From Eucalyptus grandis (Eukaryota > Streptophyta > Magnoliopsida > Myrtales > Myrtaceae): a stretch of 64,000 nucleotides of DNA. Below the pieces are notes generated by a model. It was not told the origin of the DNA. It saw nothing but the letters and a program-made list of their open reading frames with translations, and ran no database searches. Location of the stretch: the NCBI RefSeq assembly GCF_016545825.1, contig NC_052614.1, forward strand, positions 4,440,630 to 4,504,629, read 5' to 3'. The translations under genes and the position numbers were made by a program. This document shows, piece by piece, positions 23,950 through 35,620 of the stretch (positions are counted from its first letter, which is position 1; the number at the start of each line of letters is the position of its first letter).

Positions 23950-24456
23950 TGGAGGGAGACTCGTGGTCCATAATTATATAAACGAAGTCCATTTTGATGC
24001 GGGGCATGGATTTTTTTTTTTTTTTGGGGGGGAGGGAGACTCATGGTCCATAATTATATAAACAAAGTCCATTGTGATGAGGGGCATGGATTTTGAAGGT
24101 ATGCATGTGTAAGGAGAGAGAGGGAGGGAGACTCGTGGTCCATAATTATATAAACGAAGTCCATTTTGATGAGGGGCATGGATTTTGAAGGATATGCATG
24201 TGTAAGTATGTGCTTGCACTTGGGGCCATTGTGTGCTATAGCATCAAGAAGAAGAAAAGAAGCAATGAATATATGCTCTGATGAGTATAACTTACTCTTC
24301 TGAGAGATCTTAGGCAATGGTACTGCAGGTCTCTGCTTGATTTGGCTGATAAGTGTGTGCCTGAAATTTCTGTGTCATGTTGTTTTCATCTCCTCATAGC
24401 TAATTTGCTTATGCTTGTTTGTTTCTTCTGTTTTTTCCCCTTTATGACACAAACAG
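22337..24456. repeat. Low-complexity and repeat-rich DNA upstream of ING fragment
   Basis: The left part is T-rich and A-rich with recurring AAACGCG/CGTTTGG and TGTTCTCC motifs (22340-23240), which recur near 33340-33575. Between them is a GC-rich island of GGCCGGCG and GGCGAGG units (22590-22760), and another GC-rich stretch at 23230-23600. ORFs here are compositional and match no family. No N-terminal ING exon was found. Confidence 0.55.
23880..24207. repeat. Minisatellite of about 90-bp units with GA microsatellite
   Basis: Three to four tandem units carry GGAGGGAGACTCGTGGTCC, then CATAATTATATAAACGAAG and GAGGGGCATGGATTTTGAAG; clear unit starts are near 23951, 24031 and 24123, with a degenerate one at about 23888 interrupted by a GA run (23919-23943). 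Confidence 0.8.
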
Positions 24457-25031
24457 AAGGAAAAATACCTCCAGATGAGCCAGCAGTTCTTCCTCCATTG
24501 CCTTTGATTCCTAAAAGTGAAAGGCGCAGGTCCCTATATGGAACACCTCAATCTCAATCATTCAAGAGGCCTGATTACAGGGGGGACTGGGACCGCGAGC
24601 GGGATAGAGATTTTGAACTCATGCCTCCTCCGGGAAGTCATAGAAGGGACTTTGCTGCCCCAGATGTTGATCAACCCATTGATCCAGATGAACCCACCTA
24701 TTGTGTCTGTCATCAGGTCCTCAGTTTTTTCACCCTTCTGTAAAAATTTGAAGTTACTTTTAATTTGAAGTGCTACTGCGCTATGTCGTGATGGCTTTTA
24801 TAGCTTTGGTATTTAACCAATTGAATCGTTGTGACTGCTAGGTGTCATTTGGAGACATGATTGCCTGTGACAACGAAAATGTGAGACCTTCTTTATAAGA
24901 CAGTTCTTTTTCCTTGAAGTTTTACTTTCCTTTCCAGATATTTTTTACGTAGTGCATTTGGGAAGTATTATTGTGGTAGATACAATTTATAGAATGTGAG
25001 TTACTGTACTTGGCAAGTCTTGTGGTGTTGA

Positions 25032-25673
25032 TGTTATTTATTTTTGTGATCTCACATTTTTTACCCAAATTTTCTCTTAAAGTTGCGACTGTTCGATCCA
25101 CGCTCCGTACCCTTTCGTGACAACCGCTCGTCTTGATGTGAGACGATGTATAAATAGGAACGTACGTTCATTTCGACGGGTGATGACAAGGTCTAACTCA
25201 AACTCTCTCATTTAATACACCATCGATTTGCTCAGTAACAAATAAGATCCAGCGGACCTCTTAGATCCGAATTCCGCCTCAACTTCCACTGGAAGATTAG
25301 AGATGGCCAGGGGACATCCCTTTGGTTTGACCATTGGCATCAGAGAGGTCCGCTGGATCTTATTTGTTCTGGAGCACTATCTCCGATTCGGGACTACCGT
25401 GGTATGTAGTTGTCGCACCTTTTTTCTCGGCGGGTCGGGAATGCTAGTGATGGATTCTTGGAACCATCCCCTTCCTCTTCTCACTAGGGTTCCGGATAGA
25501 TTTGTGAATCCGGGGGGGTAGAAAGAGTGTCCCCATTTTTGTTTGATTTCTTATGGGAGAATTGGGAATGAAGTATGTTTTTCTCACGCCCGGACGAACG
25601 CGAACAAGAACAATGGTTGGAGGTTTGTCTTCGATTGATCCTGGCTTCCGCATATGAATTATTTTGTCTTAAA
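25032..25673 (+). repeat. 5' LTR of copia element 1, with internal extra segment
   Basis: Bases 25032-25224 and 25525-25673 align to the 3' LTR. The middle segment (about 25225-25524) is absent from it and contains a perfect 25-bp inverted repeat, arms 25237-25261 and 25344-25368, around an 82-bp spacer. Confidence 0.85.
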
Positions 25674-26149
25674 TTTGGTATCAGAGCGTGTTAAAAGCCT
25701 CTGCCTTGTTTTGTTTTATTTTTGTGTGTTTTTGGTGTATTTTCGGCCATTTTTGGAGATGAACAGTAACTTGGATTTTGAGGACGAGAGAGACTCGCAA
25801 ATTCCGGCAAAATCCAGCGACCCACCCCTTGATTTCGGACCCGCACAGTCACACCGCCATAAGGAACGTTAGCCATGAGTTATTTCAGCATATCGGTGTT
25901 CGCTGGAGGCTAATTGGGCGGCGAAAGTCGCGGTGGTTGAGGATTCGTGTTTTGGGAATTTTCTTATGATTTGGGGTTTATTTCTTCGTCATTTTCGCCG
26001 AAACTTGTACCCATGTGGTCGTGCCGACATGCTCTTCAAAACCCACTATTTATTTTTGTCTGAAATGGGCTGCCGGAGAAGAAACGGCCGGCGAAACCAC
26101 GGCGGAACGGCGAAAAACGGTGAAGAAAATGCTTCTGTTCGCGAGGAAG

Positions 26150-26400
26150 AAGGCGCGTGGAGCCCATGCGCGCTGCGGTTGCAGGCGCGTGGGATCCACG
26201 CGCCACGCGCTCTCACGCGTGCGGCAACCGTTACGCGCGTGGGATCCACGCCCACGGCAGTTGCCAGGCGCGTGCATTGCACGCGCCTGCGCGCTGAATC
26301 GCGCGAGTGCATTGCACGCGCCTGCGCGCTGAATCGCGCGCATGCAGACCACGCGCTTGCCGCGGGAACGGGCGCGTGCCAGGCACTCACCTGACGTCTC
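26150..26400. repeat. GC-rich palindromic and tandem repeats in copia leader
   Basis: Within the untranslated leader the sequence is dominated by GCGCGTGGGATCCACGCGCC-type palindromes and by a 35-bp direct repeat (starts 26272 and 26307). It contrasts sharply with the AT-rich remainder of the element. Confidence 0.75.
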
Positions 26401-26953
26401 CTCCGCGCCTCTTTTTACGATTTTGCCTCAAATTTTTAAATTTTTGCAATCATGCCCTTGGCCAATTTATTTATTTACTGTTCTGCCCTTGATGTATTTA
26501 TTTATTATGTCATTTCATGCATTTTTATGAACATTTTGTGCATGAAATTAAATGTCCAATGGTCCATATATTTAATTAATTAGGGAGTGGCCACAACATC
26601 TTTAATTAATTAAATTATATATTAAAAGCCTTTGGATCATATTTAGAAATGGACATTGATTGTAATTAATTATATTAATATGATGAATTTTATCCCACAA
26701 GAATTTTCATTATATTAATATGATTAATTAGATGAAATATCATATTATTTTTCTTAATTTACCCACAGGGATTTAGAAAATGCATATAATATGGTAGTTT
26801 CTTCATGAAGTAATTATGAATCTATTTAAATTAAAAACTTAGCCCATAGGTAGTTTTTATGTTATGTGATTCATATTGTGACATGTTTACATTGGTAAAA
26901 CATGATTTATTTATATTTGCCTCAAATTTTGTGACATAAGCATGATTATTTGA

Positions 26954-29900
26954 TATGCAATTTCGCAACCTTTGAATTTCTCTGAATTTAAGTTTGATGT
27001 TCCTATACTGAATGGTGAGAACTATAAAGTTTGGAAGGAGTCACTTCTTCTTCAATTGGGGTGGATGGACATTGACTATGCTATAAGGAAAGACGAACCA
27101 CCTGCTCCTACTGATTCGAGCACTCCAGCTGAATAGCTCTTTATAACCAATGGGAGCGGTCCAACCGCGTTTGTGCCATGTTTATAAGAGCTAAGATATC
27201 TCCTAGTATTCGTGGTTCAGTTGCTCAGCATAACAATGCTAAGGCTTTATTGGAGGCCATAGATGCGCAATATGAAAGTTCTGAGAAGGCGCATGCCATG
27301 ACCCTGATTATGAAGTTTTCATCATTGAAGCTCACTAGTGTTAGAGGTGTGCGTGAGCACATCATGCAAATGAGGAACATTACAGCTCAGCTTAAGAACC
27401 TTGAGGTTGAGATATCTGAATCCTTCCTTGTGTATTATATTCTGAACACTCTTCCACAATAGTATGCACCTTTCAAGATCTCTTATAACACACATAAGAA
27501 TAAATGATCTATTAATGAACTCATGACCATGTGTGTTCAAGAGGAAGAAAGACTGGTTATGGAATTGGGAGAAAGTGCTCATTTGGCAACACAAGGAAAG
27601 AATAAGGGCTATGGCAAGCATAAGGGAAAAGGTAAAATACCTCCCCAAGCTGACATTAAGAAAGAATCAAAATGCTTCTTTTGTAAACAGAATGGGCATA
27701 TAAGGAAGGATTGTGTCAAATTTAAAGCCTGGCTCGAGAAGAAAGGTAATCCAATCTCTTGTGTTTGTTATGAATCTAATATGATTGATGTAAGTCACAA
27801 CACTTGGTGGATTGATTCTGGATCTACAATCCATATTTCGAATTCCTTGCAGGGTTTTCAAAACCATCGGAAGCCAGTGGGAAGTGAACAAAGCATCTAT
27901 TCAGGAAACAAGATGCGTTCGCATGTGGAAGCTATTGGGACATATAGACTAGTTCTCAATAGTGGTTTTGTTTTAGATTTGGAAAAGACCTTTTATGTTC
28001 TTAGTTTTTCTAGAAACTTAATTTCAGTTTCAAGACTTGTACCTTTGGGATACTCTTTTAACTTTTCAGATTCAAACTTCTGTTTATCATTTAAATATGA
28101 AATTGTTGGGAGTGGTACTTTGTCTGATGGTCTTTTTCGAATTAATTTACAAGACAATACCTATTATGATGCGATGCATGTTCATGATAAAGCTGGTATA
28201 AAACGATGTGTTGTGAAAGAACATTCTTCTATGTTGTGGCATCGGAGATTGGGACATATCTCCATAGAAAGAATTAAGCGATTAGTAAATGATGGAGTAC
28301 TCGGTACTTTAGATTTTACTGATTGTGATACTTGTGTGGACTGCATAAAGGGAAAGCAGACTAACAAGTCAAAGAAAGGTGCCAAGAGGAGTACAGAAAT
28401 ATTAGAAATCATACATACGGATATTTGTAGTCCGGATATGGACTCATGTGGTCAGAAATACTTTATCTCTTTCATAGATGATTACTCACGTTACATGTAT
28501 CTCTATTTGATTCATAATAAGTATGAAGCATTAGATGCCTTTAAGGTATTTAAGGCGGAAGTACATAAACAATGCAATAAACAAATAAAGATCGTGAGAT
28601 CAGATAGAGGTGGAGAATTCTATGGTAGATACACTAAAGATGGACAAGCACTTGGTCCATTTGCAAGATTTCTTCAAGAGTATGGGATAGTTGCCCAATA
28701 TACTATGCCTAGTTCTCCGGACCAAAATGGCGTTGCGGAAAGAAGAAACCGGACCTTATTGGACATGGTGCGCAGTATGCTTAGCAGCTCCAAACTTCCT
28801 AAATCCTTGTGGACCGAAGCACTTAAAACGGCAGTGTACATATTAAATCGAGTTCGAACCAAGGCTGTCCCAAAGACACCTTTTGAGTTATTTAAAGGTT
28901 GGAAACCGAGTTTGCATCATGTGCGCGTTTAGGGATGCCCGTCTGAAGTGAGAGTTTATAATCCACAAGGAAAGAAGTTGGACCCAAGGACCATAAGTGG
29001 GTATTTCATTGGATATGCCGAAAGGTCTAAAGGATACAGGTTTTATTGTCCATCTCACACCACTAGGATTGTGGAATCAAGAAATGCTAAATTTCTTGAA
29101 AATGACTTGATCAGTGGGAGCGATCGATCGAAAGACCTTGATCCTAAGAAAGATCATACAGATACTCAACCTTCCACCTCAAGTTTAAGATTAGTTGTTG
29201 CTTATAATGCCCCTTAGCTCAGTAGGCTATTGAACAACCAATCGTTGAAGTTCCACAACTCCGCCGATATTGATCTAGTAGATCCAGTTGTTCAGCAATT
29301 ACCAGAAACTGTTGAACAACCAGTTGAACAACACGCTCCTCAAGAGAATGTTGATGCAACATTGAGAAGATATTCTAGAATAAAGAAATCGGCTATTCCT
29401 AGTGATTATATTGTGTATTTACAAGAGTCTGACTACAATATTGGAGCTGAGAATGATCCCGAAACGTTTTCACAAGCCATGGATAGTGATAAATCCAATT
29501 TGTGGTACAATGCCATGAAGGAAGAGATAAGTTCAATGGCATCTAACAAAGTCTGGGATTTGGTTGAGTTACCTAATGGTGCGAAGGCCATTGGTTGTAA
29601 ATGGGTCTTCAAAACTAAGAAAGATTCATTAGGTAACATTGAAAGATATAAGGCTAGACTTGTTGCCAAAGGATTCACTCAAAAGGAAGGAATCGATTAC
29701 ACGGAGACTTTTTCTCCTGTATCTAAGAAAGATTCTCTTCGTATTGTTTTGGCATTGGTTGCCCATTTTGATATGGAATTACATCAGATGGATGTGAAAA
29801 CGGCGTTCCTCAATGGAGAACTAGAGGAGGAGGTTTACATGAAACAACTTGAAGGATTTTCCTCTAGTAAAGGTGAGCATTTGGTGTGCAAGCTTAAGAA

Positions 29901-31023
29901 ATCTATATATGGCTTGAAACAAGCATCCCGCCAATGGTACTTAAGGTTCCATGAAGTCATCTCTTCATTCGGTTTTGTAGAGAATGTCATGGATCAATGT
30001 ATATACCAGAAGGTCAGTGGGAGCAAAATTTGTTTTCTTGTGCTGTATGTGGATGATATACTACTTGCAACCAATGATAAGGGGTTGCTACATGAGGTGA
30101 AACAATTCCTCTCTAGGAGTTTTGACATGAAGGATATGGGTGATGCATCTTATGTCATTAGCATTAAGATCCATAGAGATAGACCTCGAGGCATTTTAGG
30201 ACTATCTCAAGAAACCTATATCAATAAGGTCCTAGAGAGATTTCGGATGAAAGATTGTTCACCAAGTATAGCACCCATCGTGAAGGGTGATAGGTTCAAT
30301 TTGAATCAATGCCCGAAGAACGATCTAGAAAGGGAACAAATGTACAACATTCCATATGCTTCTGTTGTTGGAAGCTTGATGTATGCTCAGGTTTGCACTC
30401 GACCTGACATCGCTTTTGCTATTGGAATGTTGGGAAGATATCAGAGTAATCCAGGTTTAGACCACTGGAGAGCTGCAAAGAAAGTGTTGAGATACTTTCA
30501 AGGTACCAAAGACTATATGCTTATGTATAGACGGACTGACAACTGGAAGTGGTCGGTTATTCGGATGCGGACTTCGGGTTGCGTTGATTCACGAAAATCA
30601 ACATCTTGATACATTTTTATGTTAGCTGACGGAGCCGTGTCATGGAGAAGTGCCAAGCAGACTTTGACTGCTACTTCCACTATGGAGGCTGAGTTCGTTT
30701 CTTGTTTTGAGGCTACCTCACATGGTTTATGGTTGAAGAGTTTCATTGCTGGGCTTAGAATTGTTGATTCTATTTCTAGGCTATTAAGAATATATTGTGA
30801 CAATTCAGCTGCGGTTTTTATGGCTAAAAATGCCAAAAGTGGCAGTCGAAGTAAGCATATCGACATTAAGTATTTAGCCATAAGGGAACGTGTTAAGGAG
30901 AATAAAGTGGTCATTGAACACGTTAGCACCGAATTGATGATAGCCGATCCTTTAACTAAAGGCATGCCACCAATGAAGTATAAGGATCATGTAACTAGTA
31001 TGGGAATAGGTCCCATCATGTAA
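26954..31023 (+). pseudogene. Copia element 1 gag-pol polyprotein, inactivated
   Basis: Gag begins in frame 2 (FDVPILNGENYKVWKESLLL, near 26993) and shifts to frame 1 near 27135. From 27178 to 31023 nearly everything is in one frame, broken by stops at 27460, 27505, 28930, 29215 and 30607 and a compensated frameshift pair near 30541-30580. Domains in order: gag; zinc knuckle [14 protein letters not shown] (27673-27714); protease [11 protein letters not shown]; integrase HRRLGH, DICSPD, the FIDDYSRY core and [13 protein letters not shown]; reverse transcriptase with LYVDDILLA (about 30041-30065); RNase H with MEAEFVSC and SKHIDIKY. The order PR-INT-RT-RH defines Ty1/copia. The many nonsense changes make it non-autonomous now. 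Confidence 0.92.
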
Positions 31024-31355
31024 TTTGTCGTCATATGTACGATTTTTGTTGTATGAAACTCTTATTCAGTTGTAATGTTGATTCTCAATTTTTGTGTACA
31101 CATTTTGTTGTTTATGAGAATAACATTTATCCTTGGTTCTGGAATAAACATGGGGTTTATTCATTAAGATATGTTGTCACATATAGGTTGACATTAAAGA
31201 AATAAGATGCATTGTGATACATGGAAGATATTACTCACTCTTAGAGGACATGTCGCCATGATTCATGTGTTTTGTTTCTTTTCTTTAAGCATAAAGTTTT
31301 CGTGGAATTAGTTGAATAATTCGTATGATGAAAATGATGGGATCAAGTGGGAGAA

Positions 31356-31691
31356 TGTTATTTATTTTTGTGATCCCACATTTTTTACCCAAATTTTCTC
31401 TTAAAGTTGCGACTGTTCGATCCACGCTTCGTACCCTTTCGTGACAACCGCCCGTCTTGATGGGAGACGATGTATAAATAGGAACGTACGTTCATTTCTA
31501 ACGGGTGATGACAAGGTCTAACTCAAACTCTCTCATTTAGAATACACCATCAGTACGAGAGTGAATTGAGTAGTAGAGTGTCCCCATTTTTGTTTGATTT
31601 CAGGTTTTCTGACGAACGCGAACAAGAACAATGGCTGGAGGTTTGTCTTCAATTGATCCTGGCTTCCGCATATGAATTATTTTGTCTTACA
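31356..31691 (+). repeat. 3' LTR of copia element 1
   Basis: It runs from TGTTATTTATTT to GTCTTACA, preceded by a purine-rich tract and followed directly by the GTTGA target duplication. It contains a TATAAATAGG promoter-like box near 31471. Confidence 0.9.
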
Positions 31692-32187
31692 GTTGAAACC
31701 TGAAGTGGTGCAGCAGCATGTATATGTTTCTCCGAAAACATGCATGTACTCCTTATGACACATTCAATGTCATTTGTCAAAACATTCAGCCAACAAAAAT
31801 GTCACTCTTCAAAACGGTTTTTGGTTAGCAAGTGAATGAAAAAGGTGAAGTGGCAAAAATTGCCATGAAAGGAAAAGTAGCTCTATTGCATACCACGCAA
31901 TAAAACATTTATGTACTGTGTAAATATTTTATCTGTTGCAGAATGAGTAGCTGCCCTACCTTTGGGTGTTTCCTTAGTAGTTTCTCAGCAGTGACAGTTA
32001 TAGCATTGTCAATGTTCCCCTTTTCAACTATTCTTTTTGATTGGTGGTCACTCTTCTCTAATGTCCCAACTGTGATTGACAGTGCCAAGGAGGTGAATGG
32101 TTCCATTACTCGTGCGTTGGGCTGACACCAGAGACAAGATTCAAGGGGAAGTGGTATTGTCCAACCTGCAGGCAACTTCCACAGTGA

Positions 32188-33576
32188 CAAAAATGGCATG
32201 CATACACTTACAGTACATGTGATGGTGGAGGCAATGGAGGGATGATCGTTTGTTTTGCCTTGATTAGGTCATTCTAGAGTTTAAGATTATGCATCCGTCT
32301 CTTTCTTCCCAAAATAAAGAGAAGAAAGAACCCCTGAGCGGAAGAACAGTCGAATTTTGTAAAATGCTTGTTCTACTCCTCCTCCTTCCGTGGATGGGAA
32401 TTTAGCAAGGACAGTTTATAGTTGGCAGTGTAATGGAATGGAAGAAACACCAATGAGTCCTGGAAGAACTTTGGCTGTCTTCTTATCCACCGTTACTTCA
32501 TTCATGTTTTTTTTTTTTATCAAATTGGACTTTGCGTTCGATCATCATGTGTCTTCTGTTTTCTTCGGCTCAAGAATGATGGTCTTGTGTATTCAATTAA
32601 TATTTATGATTGGCAAAAGTGGTAAAGCTCCATCATTAGCTCAGCAATCTTGATCGGTTTCCAATGCAGGAATGCCCAGTCAATTACCAAAACGAAATCC
32701 ACTTGGGTGTATCTTTCCAACGTTTACCCATTATCCTCATAAATGCTTAACCTCACACTTTATTGATTAAAGGGCTATACACTCATCTTATGTTGTGTGT
32801 TATCGACTCATCTATGTTGTGTGTTCTCGAATCAAGATTAACGACAATTCGTGACACCTCTCAAAATCTAGAGAAACTTGCACAATTTCTTTGTTACGCA
32901 ACACATCTAAAGTTGAATTATGACTCATACAAATCTAATGAAGTAGATATCAATAATTACTTTAAAGTTAGATCGAACTCATTCAGTAATCTAGACAATC
33001 ATCTGGACCTTTCTTTCCAAAACGACGGTAATCTTAAATCCTATTTTTCACTTGGATCATCATCAATGTCCGAATCATGTGCAAAATTCTTCTTCCCCCC
33101 CCCCCCCCTTTTGGCCAGAAGTCTTATCTAAAAGTCAATAGTATCTATTCCTCGCATATAATTTTTGTATAGAAGAATTTTTATGAGGCCAATCATGTTC
33201 TACCAAGTATGCCATATGATCATGTTCAAAATGTTTGTCTTCACTCACCATGGACAAAATAAAATTAATGAACATTTCATGAGAATGACAATTTAATATT
33301 AAGTTTAAACTTTATTTTAAAAAAAGCATTTTTTAAAAAATTTAAAAATAGAAATTTTGTACAGTTTACCAAACGTGTTTCTGTTCTTTTTCTATTCTAG
33401 GAACAGAAATTGACTGCAGTTACCAAACGTGTTTCTGTTCTTTTTTTATTTCAAGAACAGTTTTTTTTTTACACTTACCAAACGTGTTCTTTTGTTCAAA
33501 AACTGTTCCCGAAAGTAAACACTTTTTTTTTTTTTTTATTTCTGTTCCCTGGAACAATTTTTGAACAGAAACATTA
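32188..33576. other. 3' flank of ING fragment and repeat debris
   Basis: The first part is presumably ING 3'UTR. An ORF at 32763-33131 has no recognisable family. From 33340 the sequence carries repeated TTACCAAACGTGTTTCTGTTC units, matching the motif family at 22340-23240 on the other side of the block. A C-run is at 33096-33108. Confidence 0.5.
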
Positions 33577-34392
33577 CCTAACACTCTTTGCATGTGTATT
33601 TCAATACCTAATAGGCTAAATTGAAAGATGAAGAGAGTAGGCTCTAGGTCATCGAGCTAGGTCTCAAATTTTGACAAATCTAGTCGAGCTCGCTAATTTG
33701 TTGCATTGGGAGGCATCCGAAATACCTTGTATTTTAGTTTTAGGGCCTTGTCTTTTTTAAGTTAATTTTTTTCGTTTTGGTTCCTAGTTTTAGGACTTTA
33801 TTAAAAAGTGCCCCAAGCAACCAATTGAGAAAACTTTACAGTATCCAATGCAATGGCTACCCTCATATTATGCATAATCGATATCTTGAAAATAGAGTTA
33901 TTCCTAATAAAGTGCACTCAACGAGTGCCCCCTTGCCATGTTGGCATCTCAGATCTTAACAAACGTGATGTACTAATCCTTACACATATCTTGGTTTCCT
34001 TCATCAATATGTGAAAATTAGATTGAATATCCTAGAATTCTGTAGTTTGATCATTACTATCCTCCTAATAGTATATAGGCCTAGATAATTTTCGGAACGT
34101 CCCATAATTCTTTAAGATAATAAAAAGGGAACAACTCCATCAAAATTAAGAGGTTTATTCCCTTTAACTCTACCCTTTCAATCAATTTTTCATGCTTATA
34201 ATTAAGCTCTTTCCCAAACTCACTTAAGTTAGAAAGCTGAGTTGGGCCTCTAAGCCTAGTTAGGCTTCACAAAATCAACCCCTTCATTCCCCACCCGACC
34301 CTCTATATGGATTTCGGCCGATCTCCACCGGCAATCGAACCATGCTTTGTTGGCCCAAGATGTCTCTGGTCAAAGACGTACTTTGAAAATAC
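33577..34392. repeat. Connector repeat, copy 1 of 3
   Basis: About 0.8 kb beginning ACCTAACACTCTTTGCATG and running through GGTCTCAAATTTTGACAAAT and GGGCCTCTAAGCCTAGTTAG. It recurs at 50821-50867 plus 51350-52047 and at 61857-62598, each time downstream of a complete minus-strand P450 gene. It is non-coding as far as I can tell. Confidence 0.8.
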
Positions 34393-35361
34393 GGGAAAAT
34401 TATCAAAAAAATCATAAACATATTGTAATTGTGTCAATTCAGTCCTTTTTTTTTTTTTGGCCAAATTTAGTCTTAAACCTTTTTATAATCGTGCCGGTTT
34501 AATCCATCCAGCCAAAATTGGCCAGCCGACGCTGATGTGAACACTAGTTGTCCGTCGAAAGCTAACATGGCAATTTTTTAATATTTTTTCGAATTTTTAA
34601 ATATTCTTTTGAAATTTTTAATTCTTTTTTTTCACTTTCTCTTTCTTTGGCCGGTCAGCGAGAGTTGGTGAGGCCCTGCCAGATCTAATGAGGCTCGACC
34701 CCACCCAACCTTGGCAAGGCCACCATCGCCAGATCTGGCGAGGAGCCTCACCGACCCCAAATCCGGTGAGGCTTGACCTCACCCAACCATGATGAGGTTG
34801 AGCGAAGGACAATGAGCTCGGCCCCGCCATGGCCGGGCGGGGCCTCGCCTAGCCAAGGCGAGGGTCAACCTTGCCGATGGCCGCGAGGCTACTTGCCAAA
34901 CTGGGCCGATGAGGCTCCTCGCCAAATCAGGCGGCGACAGCGACCTTGCTAGGCTGGGTGGGGCCAAGCCTCGCTAGATCAGGCAGGGCCTCGCCTAGCG
35001 ACGACGAGGCCCACCTTGCTAGATCTGGCAGGGCCTCGCCATTGGCCGGCGAGGTTGGCCTCGATGGCCCTCGCCTCTGGCCGGCGCCGGCCAACCAAAA
35101 GAAAGAGAAAGTGAAAAATAAAAAAAAAAAATATTTAAAAATATTTAAAAATTTGAAAAATTCAATTTAAAAAAAAATTAAAATTGCCATGTCAACTTTT
35201 GCCAAACGGCTGGCGGCCATATTAGCGCCAACCGGCCAATTTTGGCCGGATGAACTAAATTAGCACAATTATAAAAAGTTTAGAACTAAATTGACTTAAA
35301 AAAATTTATTACTGAATTGACACAATTGCAATAGGTTTAGGACTTTTTTGGTAATTCTCCC
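34393..35361. mobile_element. GC-rich Mutator-like non-autonomous element, full length
   Basis: Long terminal inverted repeats: GGGAAAATTATCAAAAAAAT at left, and at right ATTGCAATAGGTTTAGGAC followed by TTTTTTGGTAATTCTCCC. Subterminal CCAAAATTGGCC and AT-rich arms surround a GC-rich core of GGCGAGGC/GCCTCGCC units in both orientations. A sister copy is at 62599-63396 and a truncated one at about 52047-52325. No transposase ORF; no clear target duplication. Confidence 0.75.
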
Positions 35362-35569
35362 ACCGCAGAGCAAAACAATCATATGGGGACCAAGTGTAAG
35401 CACTACCGACTTTGATACTCAATCATTCTATGAGCTTGTCAGAGATATTTACAACACAGCCGTGACGCAACTTCAGCTTCTTCCAGCTTTGAACTCGATG
35501 ATACGATGCTTCAATAGAGCGGGCCAATCCATCGAACCTGAGATGTCACTAGGTCCATCAGAAGTCTAG
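35362..35569 (+). pseudogene. Unidentified C-terminal exon-like ORF, copy 1
   Basis: A splice-like CCGCAG is followed by an open frame reading KTIIWGPSVSTTDFDTQSFY and continuing for about 67 residues to ...GPSEV and a stop. The composition is that of a real protein, and copies at 52326-52533 and 63397-63604 preserve most residues. I do not recognise the family. The left border abuts the terminal repeat of the GC-rich element, so upstream exons are missing. It ends 51 bases from the convergent S-acyltransferase exon. Confidence 0.5.
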
Positions 35570-35620
35570 CAGTGACCATTGTTTTCCTTTTTTCTATTTT
35601 TTTTTTTTTCAGATTCCCAT

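Larger units (their letters stand above)
25032..31691 (+). mobile_element. Ty1/copia LTR retrotransposon (6.66 kb) in ING intron
   Basis: The 5' LTR (25032-25673, starts TGTTATTTATTT) and 3' LTR (31356-31691, ends GTCTTACA) flank gag-pol. A primer-binding site TGGTATCAGAGC at 25676-25687 matches the 3' end of initiator-Met tRNA, and a purine tract AGTGGGAGAA precedes the 3' LTR. A perfect 5-bp target duplication GTTGA flanks it (25027-25031, 31692-31696). It lies in the same orientation as the ING exons. The 5' LTR is about 306 bp longer than the 3' LTR. Confidence 0.93.
24457..32187 (+). pseudogene. ING2: ING-type PHD finger gene, 5'-truncated and interrupted by a copia element
   Basis: Three exons are visible: 24457-24716 (enters in phase 1; [16 protein letters not shown] and [17 protein letters not shown]), 24842-24880 (VSFGDMIACDNEN) and 32083-32187 ([20 protein letters not shown] to the stop). 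Together they encode the ING basic linker and a complete C-terminal PHD finger: C-x-C in YCVCHQ, C in IACDNEN, C in CQGGEW, H-x-x-C in FHYSC, and C-x-x-C in YCPTC. ING PHD fingers read H3K4 trimethylation in chromatin complexes. The N-terminal ING helical domain was not found upstream to 22337, so this is probably a duplicated fragment. The last intron is 7.2 kb, of which 6.66 kb is a retrotransposon. The visible exons have no stops or frameshifts, so expression as a chimera cannot be excluded. Confidence 0.85.

Noticed and set aside
25933..26394. ORFs on both strands of the GC-rich copia leader
   Set aside because: Ala/Arg-rich readings of the palindromic repeats, lacking any domain and outside gag.
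32763..33131. 122-codon plus-strand ORF downstream of the ING fragment
   Set aside because: No recognisable domain, ends at a poly-C run, in repeat-rich surroundings.
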